Assembly: GCA_902627935.1 (NCBI GenBank)
Contig: CACOLA010000001.1
Span: forward strand, 186,001-250,000
Reading direction: 5' to 3'
Source: an uncultured Pelagibacteraceae bacterium
GTDB taxonomy: Bacteria; Pseudomonadota; Alphaproteobacteria; Pelagibacterales; Pelagibacteraceae
Length of the DNA stretch: 64,000 bases
Below the pieces are notes generated by a model that saw only the letters and a program-made list of their open reading frames with translations, was not told the origin of the DNA and did no database searches. Within the stretch, counting starts at the first letter, position 1; each line of letters begins with the position of its first letter. The position numbers and the translations under genes were made by a program. Positions 25,629 to 33,349 of this stretch are shown one piece after another.

Positions 25629-26066
25629 ATGGAAACAACTCAATCAAACTCGAAAAAGGCTAAATTAAATCTAGACTTTAAAGATAGTAAATATGCAACT
25701 GGAAGACGTAAAACTTCAATTGCAAAAGTATGGCTTAAAAAGGGTACTGGTAAAATTTACGTAAATGGAAAATTATTTGATAAATATTTTGTAAGTGAAA
25801 ATCATAAAATGCAAATTACTAGACCATTTGAAATAATAAATCAGGCAACAGATTATGACGTAAGATGTAGTGTTAGTGGCGGTGGTCATACTGGTCAAGC
25901 TGGTGCTTTAGTCCACGGTATATCTAAAGCCTTAGTTCTTTTTGATGAAAAACTTAAAACGAGTTTAAAAACAGAAAATTTAACTACCAGAGATCCTAGA
26001 GCAGTTGAAAGAAAAAAACCTGGTAGAAAAAAAGCGAGAAGAAGCTTTCAGTTTTCTAAAAGATAA
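25629..26066 (+). CDS. rpsI: Small ribosomal subunit protein uS9
   Basis: Ribosomal protein S9 with a short N-terminal extension. YATGRRKTSIAKVWLKKGTG (about 22-41) is the conserved start of the domain, and the extreme C-terminus RKKARRSFQFSKR ends in the Lys-Arg tail that reaches the P-site tRNA. 145 residues. rplM-rpsI is a universal bacterial pair, here with zero spacing. Confidence 0.97.
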   Translation: METTQSNSKKAKLNLDFKDSKYATGRRKTSIAKVWLKKGTGKIYVNGKLFDKYFVSENHKMQITRPFEIINQATDYDVRCSVSGGGHTGQAGALVHGISKALVLFDEKLKTSLKTENLTTRDPRAVERKKPGRKKARRSFQFSKR

Positions 26067-26085
26067 TTTTTTTTTAAGTCTAAAT

Positions 26086-26094
26086 TGCTATAAT
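26086..26094 (+). promoter_or_regulatory. Extended -10 promoter of argC (candidate)
   Basis: TGcTATAAT is a perfect extended -10 (TG at 26086-26087, hexamer 26089-26094). The argC ATG at 26100 is five bases later, so the mRNA is predicted to begin at the start codon. It lies in the 33-bp gap after rpsI. Confidence 0.5.
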
Positions 26095-26099
26095 GTAAA

Positions 26100-27122
26100 A
26101 TGCCTAAGCTTAATGTATTAGTTGCCGGATCAACAGGATATATAGGTATCCAGTTAGTTAGTTTATTATTAAAACATAGGTATATTAATATTAAATATCT
26201 TTGTGGAAATAGCTCTGTTGGAAAAAAAATTTCAGTCTATGAAAAAAATTTACAAAATAAAAAATTACCTAGAATTACAAAATTTAATTTTAAATTTTTA
26301 AAAGATGTGGATATAGTATTTACTGCTTTACCGAATGGGGAAGCTCAAAAAATTTCAAAAAAACTCCTAGTAAATAATATATTGATTGATTTAGCTGCTG
26401 ATTTTAGATTGAATAAACCATCTGATTACTTGAAATGGTATAAATTAAAACATCAGGCACCAAGACTAATTAAAAAATCATTTTACTCACTACCAGAATT
26501 AACAGGAAAAAAATTAATGAATTATCAAATTATAGCATGCCCTGGTTGTTACCCAACATCTATTTTACTTGCATTAACTCCTCTAATAAAAAAGAAATTA
26601 ATAAAAAAAAATAATATCATTATTGATTCTAAATCAGGATATTCAGGAGCTGGTAGAAAAGTTCATAAAAAATACAAAAATAAGAATTTGTATGAATCTT
26701 TAAGTTCATATGGAGTTGGTTTCCATCGACATAATTCTGAAATTCAACAATATTTTAATAAGATTTCTAAAAGTGGAATTCATTTTTCTTTTACCCCGCA
26801 TTTAACACCAATGTTTAGAGGTATTTTAAGTACAATTTACGTGGATTTGAATAATGGAAAAACAATTAAAAATTTACATAATGAACTTGTTAAATTTTAC
26901 AAAAATTCTTCCTTTGTTAAGGTATTAAATTTAGATTCTATGTTGAGTACTAATAATGTAATTAATACAAATAATTGTGAAATATCTGTATGTAAAACAA
27001 AACATAAAGATAAAGCAATTATATTGTCAACAATTGATAACTTGATAAAAGGTGGTGCTGGTCAAGCAATACAAAATATGAATATTTTAAAAAATTTTAG
27101 GGAAAATGAAGGACTTGAATGA
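26100..27122 (+). CDS. argC: N-acetyl-gamma-glutamyl-phosphate reductase
   Basis: NADPH-dependent step of arginine synthesis. The nucleotide loop VAGSTGYIGIQLV (8-20) and the catalytic Cys150 in ACPGCYPTSILLAL are clear; HNSEIQQ and FTPHLTPMFRGILSTIY are also typical. 340 residues, the longer ArgC type. Its ATG directly follows a consensus extended -10. The stop overlaps the following small lipoprotein gene (ATGA). Confidence 0.95.
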   Translation: MPKLNVLVAGSTGYIGIQLVSLLLKHRYINIKYLCGNSSVGKKISVYEKNLQNKKLPRITKFNFKFLKDVDIVFTALPNGEAQKISKKLLVNNILIDLAADFRLNKPSDYLKWYKLKHQAPRLIKKSFYSLPELTGKKLMNYQIIACPGCYPTSILLALTPLIKKKLIKKNNIIIDSKSGYSGAGRKVHKKYKNKNLYESLSSYGVGFHRHNSEIQQYFNKISKSGIHFSFTPHLTPMFRGILSTIYVDLNNGKTIKNLHNELVKFYKNSSFVKVLNLDSMLSTNNVINTNNCEISVCKTKHKDKAIILSTIDNLIKGGAGQAIQNMNILKNFRENEGLE

Positions 27123-27292
27123 AAAAATTACTTATTATTTTAATTCTAATTACAGGTTGTTCAACTCAGAATGATAAATTTGGTAATAATACTCTGAATA
27201 TTAATTTTTCAGATAATATGTCTTTTGAGGAATTTCAGAGTAAACTTGAAGAATATGCGAAAAATAGTCCTTATCCAAACATAAACAATTAG
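27119..27292 (+). CDS. Small predicted lipoprotein, 57 residues
   Basis: A short reading frame fills the space between argC and hom exactly: ATG overlaps the argC stop (ATGA at 27119-27122) and its TAG is followed at once by the hom ATG. The product starts MKKLLIILILITGCSTQN, a signal peptide with lipobox ITGC (Cys14), followed by a short acidic tail containing NMSFEEFQSKLEEYAK. I do not recognise a function. Perfect packing on both sides and the clean lipobox make it a likely real gene. Confidence 0.72.
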   Translation: MKKLLIILILITGCSTQNDKFGNNTLNINFSDNMSFEEFQSKLEEYAKNSPYPNINN

Positions 27293-28585
27293 ATGAATAG
27301 AATTATCAAAATTGTAGTTGTTGGCTTGGGTCAAGTTGGCAACTATCTGTATAATGAGCTAAAGATCAAAGCAAAAGATATTGAGTCTAAAACAGGAAAA
27401 AAAATAAAAATTGTTGCTATTTCAGCAAAGTCAAAAAATAAAAAAAGGAAATTTAAGATTGATAAAAAAATTTTTTATTCTGATCCTTTAAAAACAATCA
27501 CTGAAAAAAATCCTGATATTGTGTTTGAGGTTATTGGTCAATCTGATGGTATTTCTAAACGTATTGTTGAAAAAGCTTTAAAGAATAAGATACATGTTAT
27601 AACTCCAAATAAAGCTTTAATAGCAAAACATGGAAATTATCTTGCAAAAATAGCTGAAGAAAATAATGTTAACTTAGAATTTGAAGCTTCAGTAGCTGGG
27701 GGGATACCTATTTTAAGAACTATTAAAGAGAGTCTTGCATCAAACAAAATTTCAAAAATTTACGGAATTTTAAATGGAACTACTAATTATATCCTTTCAG
27801 AGATGGAAAATTCTAATCAAAATTTTTCAGAGGTATTAAAAAAAGCTCAAAATCTTGGGTATGCCGAACCAATTAATCCAAAATTAGATTTAAATGGTTC
27901 TGATGCTTTTGCAAAAGTTAGAATATTATCTGCTCTGGGTTTCAAAAGTAAAATTTCTAAGGCAAAGTGCTTAATGGAAGGTATAGAAAAAATTGAGTTG
28001 AAAGATATTAAAATTGCAAATCAATTAGGTTTAAGAATAAAGTTACTTGGTATTTCTGAAATAAAAAACAATCATCTTTTTGAAACAGTACATCCCTGTC
28101 TTGTAAGTAAAAAGTCTTATATAGGTAATGTTAACGGAGTTATGAATGCTGTTATAACCGAAGGAAAACCTGTTGGAGAGAGCATTTTGCAAGGGGAGGG
28201 AGCTGGACCTGGTCCAACTTCGTCAGCATTATTATCTGATTTAATTTCTATATTGTGTGGAGATGTTAAAAATCCTCTTGGTGTCTCTGTATCTAAATTA
28301 AGATCTTTAAAACAGTATAATATAAATAATTATGTTAATTCTTTATATTTAAGATTTGAAGTTAAAGATAAACCAGGTGTTTTGTCAGAAATTACTAATA
28401 GATTAGCTAAATATAACATATCCGTAAAAAGAATTATTCAAACTCCTGATAAGAAGAATAATAAAGCAACAATTGTTATTATTACACATAAAACATCAGA
28501 GTTAAATTGTAAGAATTGTTTATCAATATTTAAAAATCATAAGAATATTCTTAAGAAACCCACTCTAATAAGACTGTTAAATTAA
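27293..28585 (+). CDS. hom: Homoserine dehydrogenase
   Basis: Reduces aspartate semialdehyde to homoserine for threonine and methionine. The NAD(P) loop is GLGQVGNYL (11-19; the family usually has GLGTVG); GILNGTTNYILSEM (about 161-174) and the catalytic-domain motif near GYAEPINPKLDLNGSDAFAK are conserved. A C-terminal ACT domain (about 350-430: VKDKPGVLSEITNRLAKYNIS) suggests feedback control by threonine. 430 residues. It connects to the metY branch elsewhere in this window. One-base overlap with the next gene. Confidence 0.95.
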   Translation: MNRIIKIVVVGLGQVGNYLYNELKIKAKDIESKTGKKIKIVAISAKSKNKKRKFKIDKKIFYSDPLKTITEKNPDIVFEVIGQSDGISKRIVEKALKNKIHVITPNKALIAKHGNYLAKIAEENNVNLEFEASVAGGIPILRTIKESLASNKISKIYGILNGTTNYILSEMENSNQNFSEVLKKAQNLGYAEPINPKLDLNGSDAFAKVRILSALGFKSKISKAKCLMEGIEKIELKDIKIANQLGLRIKLLGISEIKNNHLFETVHPCLVSKKSYIGNVNGVMNAVITEGKPVGESILQGEGAGPGPTSSALLSDLISILCGDVKNPLGVSVSKLRSLKQYNINNYVNSLYLRFEVKDKPGVLSEITNRLAKYNISVKRIIQTPDKKNNKATIVIITHKTSELNCKNCLSIFKNHKNILKKPTLIRLLN

Positions 28586-29487
28586 TGGATATTTATTTAA
28601 AACTCTTTGAGGTTTTATTTCCTGTTTTCTTTGTAGTTGGGATTGGTTATTACTTAGGAAAAAAAAATCCAAAAATTGATACTACGTTTATTACTAATTT
28701 TGCAGCAAATGTAGGTACACCAGCAATGATTATTTATGCTTTAAATCCTGTAAATATTTCATTTAACATTTTTCTTGATTATTTTTGGTATTACGCTTTG
28801 GCCATTTGTGGATTTATGATTACTGGAATTATAATACTATATTTTTTAAGAACTAAAGATATTATAAGAGAATTACCTCCATTGACAATGCCCAATACTG
28901 GCAATATGGGTTTACCAATATGTTTATTTGCTTACGGTTCACAAGGCCTTGGTGTTTCGGCTGCTATATCTGCTCTAATCATTCTATGCCACTTTACATT
29001 AGGTGTATTTTTAGCTGATAGAAAATTTAGTTTAAATGTTATTCTTAAGAGCCCACCTTTTTACGCAATTGTAATTGCTGTAATTTTACTTTATCACAAT
29101 TTAGAGCTTCCTGGATTTGTTGAAAATACTACTTTTTTACTTATGTATGCAACAATTTTCCTCATTTTAATGTCTTTAGGGATAGCATTAACAAGATTAA
29201 AAGTTTTTTCAATTAATAAAGCAATATTTTCATCTATAGGTCGAGTAATTATTGGTCCTATAATTGGATATTTATTAATCTTATATTTTAATTTAGAGGG
29301 ATTTGCAGCTGGTGTTTTATTAATACAGTGTTCAATGCCTAGTGCTGTTCTTAATTATCTTGTAGCATCAATATATTCACCTAAAAAGATTGTCGATAGT
29401 GTAGCAAGTACTATTGTTGTATCAACTCTTATGTCTTTTATAACTGTACCATTTGTCGTATTCTTTGCTTTAAAATACTTTAATTAA
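28585..29487 (+). CDS. AEC family transporter (auxin efflux carrier type)
   Basis: 300-residue integral membrane protein with about ten hydrophobic segments. VFFVVGIGYYLGKKNPKID at the N-terminus, NTGNMGLPICLFAYGSQGL (about 110-128) and the late QCSMPSAVLNYLVASIY pattern are the AEC family hallmarks, including the mid-membrane NxGNxGLP break. Family members export organic anions such as malate; the substrate here is not determinable. It overlaps hom by one base and so is co-expressed with it. Confidence 0.85.
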   Translation: MDIYLKLFEVLFPVFFVVGIGYYLGKKNPKIDTTFITNFAANVGTPAMIIYALNPVNISFNIFLDYFWYYALAICGFMITGIIILYFLRTKDIIRELPPLTMPNTGNMGLPICLFAYGSQGLGVSAAISALIILCHFTLGVFLADRKFSLNVILKSPPFYAIVIAVILLYHNLELPGFVENTTFLLMYATIFLILMSLGIALTRLKVFSINKAIFSSIGRVIIGPIIGYLLILYFNLEGFAAGVLLIQCSMPSAVLNYLVASIYSPKKIVDSVASTIVVSTLMSFITVPFVVFFALKYFN

Positions 29488-29504
29488 TCTATATCCTTCA
29501 ATAA

Positions 29505-30356
29505 ATGAAGGCTATAATTTTCAATTTATTAGCTTGGGTAATGCTTCCAATAATGGATGGGTTTGCAAAATACTTAAGTGCAGATCTACCTGTGCTGCAA
29601 ATAACATGGGCAAGATATTTTTTTACTGTTGTATTCACTCTTCCAATAATGTTTTTCTTTTTTAGAAAAAATCTTGTATGGACTGATAAACCAAAATTAC
29701 AATTCATAAGAGGTTTAATTCTTTTAACAGCTAATATCTGTTTTTTTTATGCAATTTCCGTAATTTCTTTAGCAAAAGCATTAACTTTAGCCTTTGTTGC
29801 TCCTTTAATAGTTACAGCTTTTTCTCCTGTTTTTTTAGATGAGAAGGTAGGATTCAGAAGATGGTCTGCAGTAATCATAGGTTTTATAGGTTCTTTGGTA
29901 GTTATAAGGCCAGGTTATGTTGAAATTAACTTAGCAAGTATAGCTGCTCTTGGTACAGGTGTAATGTATGGGTTTTATTTGATTATTACTCGTAAACTAA
30001 GTACCTCAGACAATCCTTTATTAACTTTATTGCTAACTGGTGTAGTAGGGGCCGTAATAATATCAACTGTAATGCCGTTTGTATGGGTTAGACCTAGCTT
30101 AAATCAGTGGTCTATGATGGCTGCTATAGGTGTATTTGCTTGTATAGGGCATTTATTTCTAATATTGTCTCTCAAATACGCTGATGCTTCTAAATTAGCT
30201 CCATTCAGCTACTTTGAGATCATTACAAACATCATTATAGGTTATTATTTCTTTAGTGATTTCCCTGATAATTGGACTTTCCTTGGATTATTCATTATTG
30301 TTTTAAGTGGTATCTATATATCCAGAAGAGAGAATTTGGTTAAAAAAGTTAAATAA
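29505..30356 (+). CDS. EamA/DMT family permease
   Basis: 283-residue membrane protein with ten predicted helices in two EamA repeats of five. The first repeat has ITWARYFFTVVFTLP and AISVISLAKALTLAFVAPLIVTAFSPVFLDEKVGFRRW; the second ends with APFSYFEIITNIIIGYYFFSDFPDNWTFLG. It belongs to the SAM-type or RhaT-like DMT carriers; substrate unknown. It follows the AEC gene by 17 bp and ends the plus-strand run before a long gap. Confidence 0.85.
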   Translation: MKAIIFNLLAWVMLPIMDGFAKYLSADLPVLQITWARYFFTVVFTLPIMFFFFRKNLVWTDKPKLQFIRGLILLTANICFFYAISVISLAKALTLAFVAPLIVTAFSPVFLDEKVGFRRWSAVIIGFIGSLVVIRPGYVEINLASIAALGTGVMYGFYLIITRKLSTSDNPLLTLLLTGVVGAVIISTVMPFVWVRPSLNQWSMMAAIGVFACIGHLFLILSLKYADASKLAPFSYFEIITNIIIGYYFFSDFPDNWTFLGLFIIVLSGIYISRRENLVKKVK

Positions 30357-30815
30357 TAGGTATTATTTATTTACTAATAATTGAAGTATTACATTAAGTA
30401 TAATAATTAAACTACTGTTTTTATTATATTTTATTAATAATAAAAAAACTGAAATTATTATAATATTTTGAATTATTTAATATTAAATTACCTTAGTATG
30501 CTGTGCAAGAATTTGAATTTTTGGTAATTTATTAAAACATCAAATAATCCTTTGAAATAGGGGCTTTTTTCGATTGTGGTTATAAAAATTCCCTAAAAAT
30601 AGATCAGTCTAAAAGCATTGATATAGTTGAATAGTAGAGCGATGCACTAATTGAATATAGCATTTAAACGTCCATAGAGGGGTCTATTTTAGGTATAAGC
30701 TAATATATGGTACAACTGAAGGGTGAACTATGTTATTTAGAAAGAAATCACGTAAAAAGGGAAAAAAACGTTGATTTTACTTACTTTTTTGGCTTAAAAA
30801 AGCCTCAAATTAGGG
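30357..30815. other. 459-bp stretch without a convincing gene
   Basis: This is the longest non-coding interval in the window, where most genes overlap or lie a few bases apart. I see a very AT-rich first third, then a more GC-containing part (about 30540-30720). A small hairpin ATAGA-GGGG-TCTAT lies at 30674-30687, followed by TTTTA. A short basic reading frame is at 30730-30774, and GGCTT-aaaa-AAGCC at 30791-30804 can form a second hairpin that lacks a following U-run. It may hold a small RNA; nothing matches a family I know. Confidence 0.5.
30730..30774 (+). CDS. Possible 14-residue highly basic peptide
   Basis: ATG at 30730 to TGA at 30774 encodes MLFRKKSRKKGKKR, nine of 14 residues being Lys or Arg. 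A GAAGGGTGA stretch, which could serve as a ribosome-binding site, ends a few bases upstream. It is too short to judge by composition in an A-rich genome and may be chance. Confidence 0.2.
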   Translation: MLFRKKSRKKGKKR

Positions 30816-31085
30816 CTAAATCACAACCTTTTCAGATCTAAGTAATTTGAGCTTTTGCCTAATTCCACCTCTTCCAGAGTAGCCACCAAGAGCTCCATCA
30901 GACCTAATCACTCTATGACAGGGTATTTTTGGAGCATATGGGTTTTTAGCACAAGCATTAGCCACAGCACGAGCCGATTTAGGGCTTTTTATGCCTATAG
31001 CCACCTGTTTATAGGTTTTTACTTTACCTTTTGGTATTGTTTTAAGATATTTCCAGACTTTTAATTGAAATTTCGTTCCCTGCAC
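30816..31085 (-). CDS. ogt: Short methylated-DNA-cysteine methyltransferase-like protein (MGMT family)
   Basis: 89 residues covering only the C-terminal MGMT domain: TKFQLKVWKYLKTIPKGKVKTYKQVA, then IPCHRVIRSDGALGGYSGRGG. The acceptor cysteine Cys56 in PCHRV is retained, so alkyl transfer from O6-alkylguanine is plausible; the N-terminal domain of full-length Ogt is absent, as in compact MGMT/ATL-size proteins. Start is GTG at 31085, seven bases after the stop of the 58-residue membrane protein in the same frame, so the two are probably co-translated. The symbol is by family resemblance. Confidence 0.78.
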   Translation of the reverse strand: MQGTKFQLKVWKYLKTIPKGKVKTYKQVAIGIKSPKSARAVANACAKNPYAPKIPCHRVIRSDGALGGYSGRGGIRQKLKLLRSEKVVI

Positions 31086-31091
31086 TGATTT

Positions 31092-31268
31092 TTAGCGTGG
31101 AATTAATAAAATTATGTAACTTAAAAAGAATATAATAGCCATTACAGACAAGAATATCGTGTTAAAGCTCTTAGCTGTGTTTCGATATTGAATAAAACTC
31201 AATATAACAAACCCTATTGAGCTTATCAGGAACCATACCGCAGGAATTTCGCCATCAATTGAACCCAT
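31092..31268 (-). CDS. Small membrane protein, 58 residues, unknown function
   Basis: ATG at 31268 to TAA at 31092. The sequence starts MGSIDGEIPAVWFLISSIGF and has two hydrophobic segments (about 9-26 and 37-56) joined by the charged loop QYRNTAKS. A good SD (AAAAGGATAA) lies just upstream, inside the end of the preceding 38-residue gene. It is followed closely by the MGMT gene. Coupling and the SD argue for a real gene; I do not recognise a family. Confidence 0.6.
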   Translation of the reverse strand: MGSIDGEIPAVWFLISSIGFVILSFIQYRNTAKSFNTIFLSVMAIIFFLSYIILLIPR

Positions 31269-31271
31269 AAT

Positions 31272-31388
31272 TTATCCTTTTTTCTGATGTTTATCCCATA
31301 AAAAGATTGCGGTAAACAATATAAAATACACCATAATTGATAAGAAAATTTCTCCAAAAACGAATATGGCAATGGAATTGCCAGACAT
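31272..31388 (-). CDS. Small membrane protein, 38 residues, unknown function
   Basis: ATG at 31388 to TAA at 31272. One strongly hydrophobic helix (about 6-31) begins after MSGNS and is followed by the basic tail WDKHQKKG. The stop lies three bases before the ATG of the 58-residue gene, with that gene's SD embedded in its last codons. Subunit-like size and topology, but no recognisable family. A different minus-strand frame across 31447-31226 overlaps both small genes and looks spurious. Confidence 0.5.
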   Translation of the reverse strand: MSGNSIAIFVFGEIFLSIMVYFILFTAIFLWDKHQKKG

Positions 31389-31440
31389 AAATATAAAAAA
31401 ATTTTTGCAAGTTCTGACATAGAATTTAAAATTATAATAG

Positions 31441-31469
31441 TTGACATTAGAATTCAGTTGATATATTAC
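31441..31469 (+). promoter_or_regulatory. Promoter of the tyrosine recombinase gene (candidate)
   Basis: A perfect TTGACA (31441-31446) is followed after 17 bp by TATTAC (31464-31469); TATATT at a 15-bp spacing is an alternative -10. The -10 region and the presumed start site lie within the palindrome 31465-31499, which ends three bases before the recombinase ATG. Confidence 0.5.
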
Positions 31470-31499
31470 TAATGATAATTAATTGTTATCAATAGTAAT
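31465..31499. repeat. 35-bp imperfect palindrome with recombinase-site geometry
   Basis: The arms are ATTACTAATGATAA and TTATCAATAGTAAT, 14 bp each with a single mismatch, around the 7-bp centre TTAATTG. This is the layout of a tyrosine-recombinase core site (two inverted binding arms around a 6-8 bp crossover region) and equally of a dimeric operator. It overlaps the promoter of the adjacent recombinase. I found no second copy in this window by eye. Confidence 0.6.
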
Positions 31500-31502
31500 T
31501 GT

Positions 31503-32456
31503 ATGAATGAACTGACAACAGACCTAAAATCACTTCATGAGGCAACTTTAAATAACCTCAAAAGCTCTAAAGCAAATAATACTCTAAGAGCTTATAAGTC
31601 GGACTTTAAAGACTTTGGAGCTTTTTGTGCAAAACATGGATTAAATTCACTACCAACTGAGCCGAAAATAGTTTCCTTGTACCTTACCCACCTTTCTAAA
31701 AACTCAAAAATAAGCACTTTAAGACGTAGATTGGTTTCAATAAGTATGGTTCATAAGTTGAAAGGGCATTATCTAGACACTAAACATCCAATCATAGTTG
31801 AAAATTTAATGGGAATAAGAAGAGTTAAAGGTAGCATTCAGAAAGGTAAAAAACCTATATTAATCAATCATTTAAAATTGATTATTAATGTAATAAATGA
31901 ACAAAAAACTGAGGAAATAAAAAAACTTAGAGATAAATCGTTAATCTTAATTGGCTTTGGAGGTGGTTTTAGAAGAACCGAACTGATTTCAATTGATCAT
32001 GAGGATTTAGAATTTGTTCCTGAGGGTCTAAAAATCACTATTAAAAGATCAAAAACTGATCAATTCGGAGAAGGAATGACTAAAGGACTGCCCTACTTCG
32101 ATAATGAAATTTACTGTCCTGTTACAAATCTAAAAAAATGGTTAGAAATTTCTAAAATTAAGTCTGGACCTATTTTTAGAAGATTTTCTAAAGGTTTATC
32201 ATTAACTGATAAAAGATTAACTGACCAAACTGTGGTTTTATTAATGAAAGAGTATTTAAAGTTAGCAGGTATCGAAAACAAAAATTTTGCAGGTCATAGT
32301 TTAAGATCGGGTTTTGCAACAGTAGCTGCTGATTCAGGCGCTGATGAGAGAAGCATAATGGCTATGACAGGTCATAAAACAACTCAAATGGTTAGAAGAT
32401 ATATTAGGGAAGCAAATATTTTTAAAAATAATGCACTCAATAAAATCAAGATTTAA
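31503..32456 (+). CDS. Tyrosine-type site-specific recombinase/integrase
   Basis: 317 residues. An N-terminal SAM-like core-binding domain (about 1-100: NNTLRAYKSDFKDFGAFC) is followed by the catalytic domain with the full set of residues: Arg157 (GFRRTEL), Lys184 (RSKTDQ), His265 and Arg268 (GHSLRSGF), His291 (TGHKT) and the nucleophile Tyr300 (VRRYIREA). It should therefore be active. It resembles compact phage- or island-type integrases rather than XerC/XerD. It sits next to a loxP-like palindrome and at one edge of a polysaccharide gene cluster whose other edge is tRNA-Glu. Convergent with that cluster, 11 bp apart. Confidence 0.93.
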   Translation: MNELTTDLKSLHEATLNNLKSSKANNTLRAYKSDFKDFGAFCAKHGLNSLPTEPKIVSLYLTHLSKNSKISTLRRRLVSISMVHKLKGHYLDTKHPIIVENLMGIRRVKGSIQKGKKPILINHLKLIINVINEQKTEEIKKLRDKSLILIGFGGGFRRTELISIDHEDLEFVPEGLKITIKRSKTDQFGEGMTKGLPYFDNEIYCPVTNLKKWLEISKIKSGPIFRRFSKGLSLTDKRLTDQTVVLLMKEYLKLAGIENKNFAGHSLRSGFATVAADSGADERSIMAMTGHKTTQMVRRYIREANIFKNNALNKIKI

Positions 32457-32467
32457 ATCTTCCTTAA

Positions 32468-33349
32468 TTAATATATTAACTTATAGAGATAAGTAAAAAA
32501 TAAAAAAATTGATATAATTCTTAAAAGATTCTTAAAAGATTTTTTAATTTTTAGTAAAATTAAATTAAAAAAGAATCTTTGGAAATAATCGACTAATTGA
32601 ACTATTAAATTAAAAAACAATTTTGAGGATGATAGATTTTTTTTAAGATAAATACATTCAGAAATTTTATGAATTAAAGATAATTTTGTATTACTTATAA
32701 TACTTACATCTGATGATAAGCCTTGCATATGTATCATCTTTGAATCAGGAACTTCTATAACATACTTATTATTTTTATAAACACGATCACAAAGATCGTT
32801 ATCCTCAAAATACATGAAAAAATCACTATCAAATCCACCTATAGATAGAAAAAAATCCTTACGCATAAATAGAGAACAACCAACAACAAAATCAAAACAT
32901 GTATCCCCTTGTGCAAAATTTTTATGTTTTATAGCTGAAACTCTTGAAATTTTATTTTTTAATCGAGAAATAGAACCATTAGTTCTTCTTTTTTCATCAT
33001 TATCATACAAACTAGGGGCTAAAATACCTATATTTTCATATAGATGAAATTTTTCATATAAAATTTGAATAGCTTGATAATTAATTAAAATATCTGGATT
33101 TAATATCATAATAAAAGGAGTAGTAGCTCTATTAACACCTAAATTATTAGCTTGCCCATAACCAAGATTTTTATCTGTTTGTAAATAATCAATATTTGGA
33201 AAATCTTTAACTAAATCAAAAGTTTTTTTTGATTTTGAATTATCAATTATAATTGTTTTAAATTTTTTTAATTCAATTAAGTTTTTTTGAATAAGCTTTT
33301 CACTATTAAAACAAACAATAATGAGAGTTACTTCATTGTAAATATTCAT
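32468..33349 (-). CDS. Glycosyltransferase family 2 (rhamnosyltransferase-like)
   Basis: 293 residues. The GT-A fold is evident from VTLIIVCFNSEKLIQKNL (7-24), the NLGYGQANNLGVNRA stretch (61-75), LNPDI in the position of the DxD motif (83-87), GGFDSDFFMYFEDNDLCDR (the acceptor-side ED motif) and a terminal hydrophobic region (about 225-290) that probably anchors it to the membrane. This pattern is typical of dTDP-rhamnose-type transferases of O-antigen synthesis; donor and acceptor are unknown. Last gene of the cluster, ATGA overlap with its upstream neighbour. Confidence 0.85.
   Translation of the reverse strand: MNIYNEVTLIIVCFNSEKLIQKNLIELKKFKTIIIDNSKSKKTFDLVKDFPNIDYLQTDKNLGYGQANNLGVNRATTPFIMILNPDILINYQAIQILYEKFHLYENIGILAPSLYDNDEKRRTNGSISRLKNKISRVSAIKHKNFAQGDTCFDFVVGCSLFMRKDFFLSIGGFDSDFFMYFEDNDLCDRVYKNNKYVIEVPDSKMIHMQGLSSDVSIISNTKLSLIHKISECIYLKKNLSSSKLFFNLIVQLVDYFQRFFFNLILLKIKKSFKNLLRIISIFLFFTYLYKLIY

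Noticed and set aside
30787-30810. Rho-independent terminator after 30774
   Set aside because: GGCTT/AAGCC can pair, but the U-run precedes the hairpin on the plus strand and no U-run follows it on either strand.
31226-31447. 73-codon minus-strand reading frame near the recombinase
   Set aside because: It overlaps the 38- and 58-residue frames, which have SDs, membrane-protein character and tight coupling to the MGMT gene; its own product has no coherent features.
32510-32560. Short direct repeats of TTCTTAAAAGA at the end of the first glycosyltransferase gene
   Set aside because: They encode lysine-rich codons in a coding region and are within chance for this base composition.
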